From JALYXV01 sp963733505 (GTDB lineage Bacteria; Actinomycetota; Acidimicrobiia; Acidimicrobiales; Palsa-688): DNA of 64,000 bases. This document shows positions 63,800 through 64,000 of this stretch, piece by piece. The stretch is from contig CAVTDW010000004.1 in the NCBI GenBank assembly GCA_963733505.1, positions 186,001 to 250,000 of the forward strand, in the 5' to 3' direction. Every line of letters starts with the position of its first letter. Within the stretch, counting starts at the first letter, position 1. The translations under genes were made by a program, and so were the position numbers. Under the pieces are notes generated by a model. It made no database searches. It saw only the letters and a list, made by a program, of their open reading frames with translations, and was not told the DNA's origin.

Positions 63800-64000
63800 G
63801 TGCCGATCGAGGCGGACACCAAGGATTGGACGTGGGTGCTCCAACGGCGCTGCCCCCAGTGCGGCTTCGAAGCCTCGTCGCTGCTTCGGGAAGAGATCGC
63901 CCCCCGCATCAGCGCCACGGCCGAGGCATGGGTGGCGGTCCTGGCCGAGCCTGAAGACCTGCTGAGGCGCCGGACCAGCGACGACCGGTGGTCGCCCCTC
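63800..64000 (+). CDS. DinB-superfamily protein (cut by the right edge)
   Basis: GTG 63800, open to the window end (67 residues): VPIEADTKDWTWVLQRRCPQ then CGFEASSLLREEIAPRISAT. The DTKDWTWVLxRxCPxCGFEA start followed by long helices is typical of actinobacterial DinB-like proteins (four-helix bundle, related to mycothiol-dependent enzymes). It is divergent from the SnoaL-like gene with 11 bases between starts. Confidence 0.75.
   Translation, partial: MPIEADTKDWTWVLQRRCPQCGFEASSLLREEIAPRISATAEAWVAVLAEPEDLLRRRTSDDRWSPL

Noticed and set aside
1..64000. CRISPR arrays
   Set aside because: The tandem repeats seen are short, adjacent units without spacers; no cas genes are present.
1..64000. rRNA genes, tmRNA, RNase P RNA, riboswitches or further tRNAs
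   Set aside because: Only one tRNA (Gln) shows a convincing T-arm and cloverleaf; no gap is large enough or shaped like the other RNAs.

Overview
The window is a G+C-rich (roughly 70% by eye) chromosome segment of an actinomycete-type bacterium, most likely an Acidimicrobiia-like or other deep-branching Actinomycetota lineage. Supporting evidence: the two actinobacterial mini ribosomal proteins bS22 and bL37, many GTG/TTG starts, GTGA start/stop overlaps, a SARP regulator, an ergothioneine (egt) operon and an LAxTG-type surface protein. The left part follows the actinobacterial block known from Mycobacterium (metG-tatD-rpfB-ksgA ... glmU-prs-rplY-pth-mfd-mazG).

Layout. 1-9080 (minus strand): mazG (cut by the edge), a PpiC-type foldase lipoprotein, mfd, pth, rplY, prs and a shortened glmU. 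9291-12714: a LuxR-type HTH mini-protein, a succinate-semialdehyde dehydrogenase and a polytopic membrane protein. 12740-19488: tRNA-Gln, bS22, ksgA, a secreted DPBB protein in the rpfB position, tatD, metG, rsmI, a DUF192 protein, ychF and bL37. 19485-30631: glycerophosphodiesterase, a Cys-rich conserved protein, adenosine kinase, aminopeptidase N, a metallophosphatase, xseAB, an acyl-ACP desaturase with a palindromic operator candidate, and a DEAD-box helicase. 30684-40146: a channel-like membrane protein, menC, rpiB, an O-methyltransferase, a cyclopropane-fatty-acid synthase-like protein, an L,D-transpeptidase and a large NAD-glutamate dehydrogenase. 40303-44739: egtABCD. 44961-51624: LAxTG protein, DUF4012 protein, ogt and ada-alkA DNA-repair pair, NlpC/P60 hydrolase and a SpoIIE phosphatase. 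51811-60691: an accessory, regulation-rich island with a SARP-AAA activator, SnoaL-like and TerB-like proteins, twin GYD-domain proteins, a decayed IS256 transposase and a cyclase-AAA-TPR protein. 61017-64000: UbiA prenyltransferase next to an MpaB/Lcp-like oxygenase, another SnoaL-like protein and a DinB-like protein cut by the edge.

The most striking global property is the number of genes split by a small frameshift (one base, or two in egtC) although both halves look intact: mfd, gabD, gdh, egtA, egtB, egtC, egtD, the DUF4012 gene, the cyclase gene, ubiA and probably the DUF192/rsmI junction. Several breaks fall in short tandem repeats or homopolymers. Assembly or sequencing indels are the simplest explanation, but repeat slippage or operon decay (all four egt genes) cannot be excluded from one sequence. 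Such genes are given below as single spans with the break position described.
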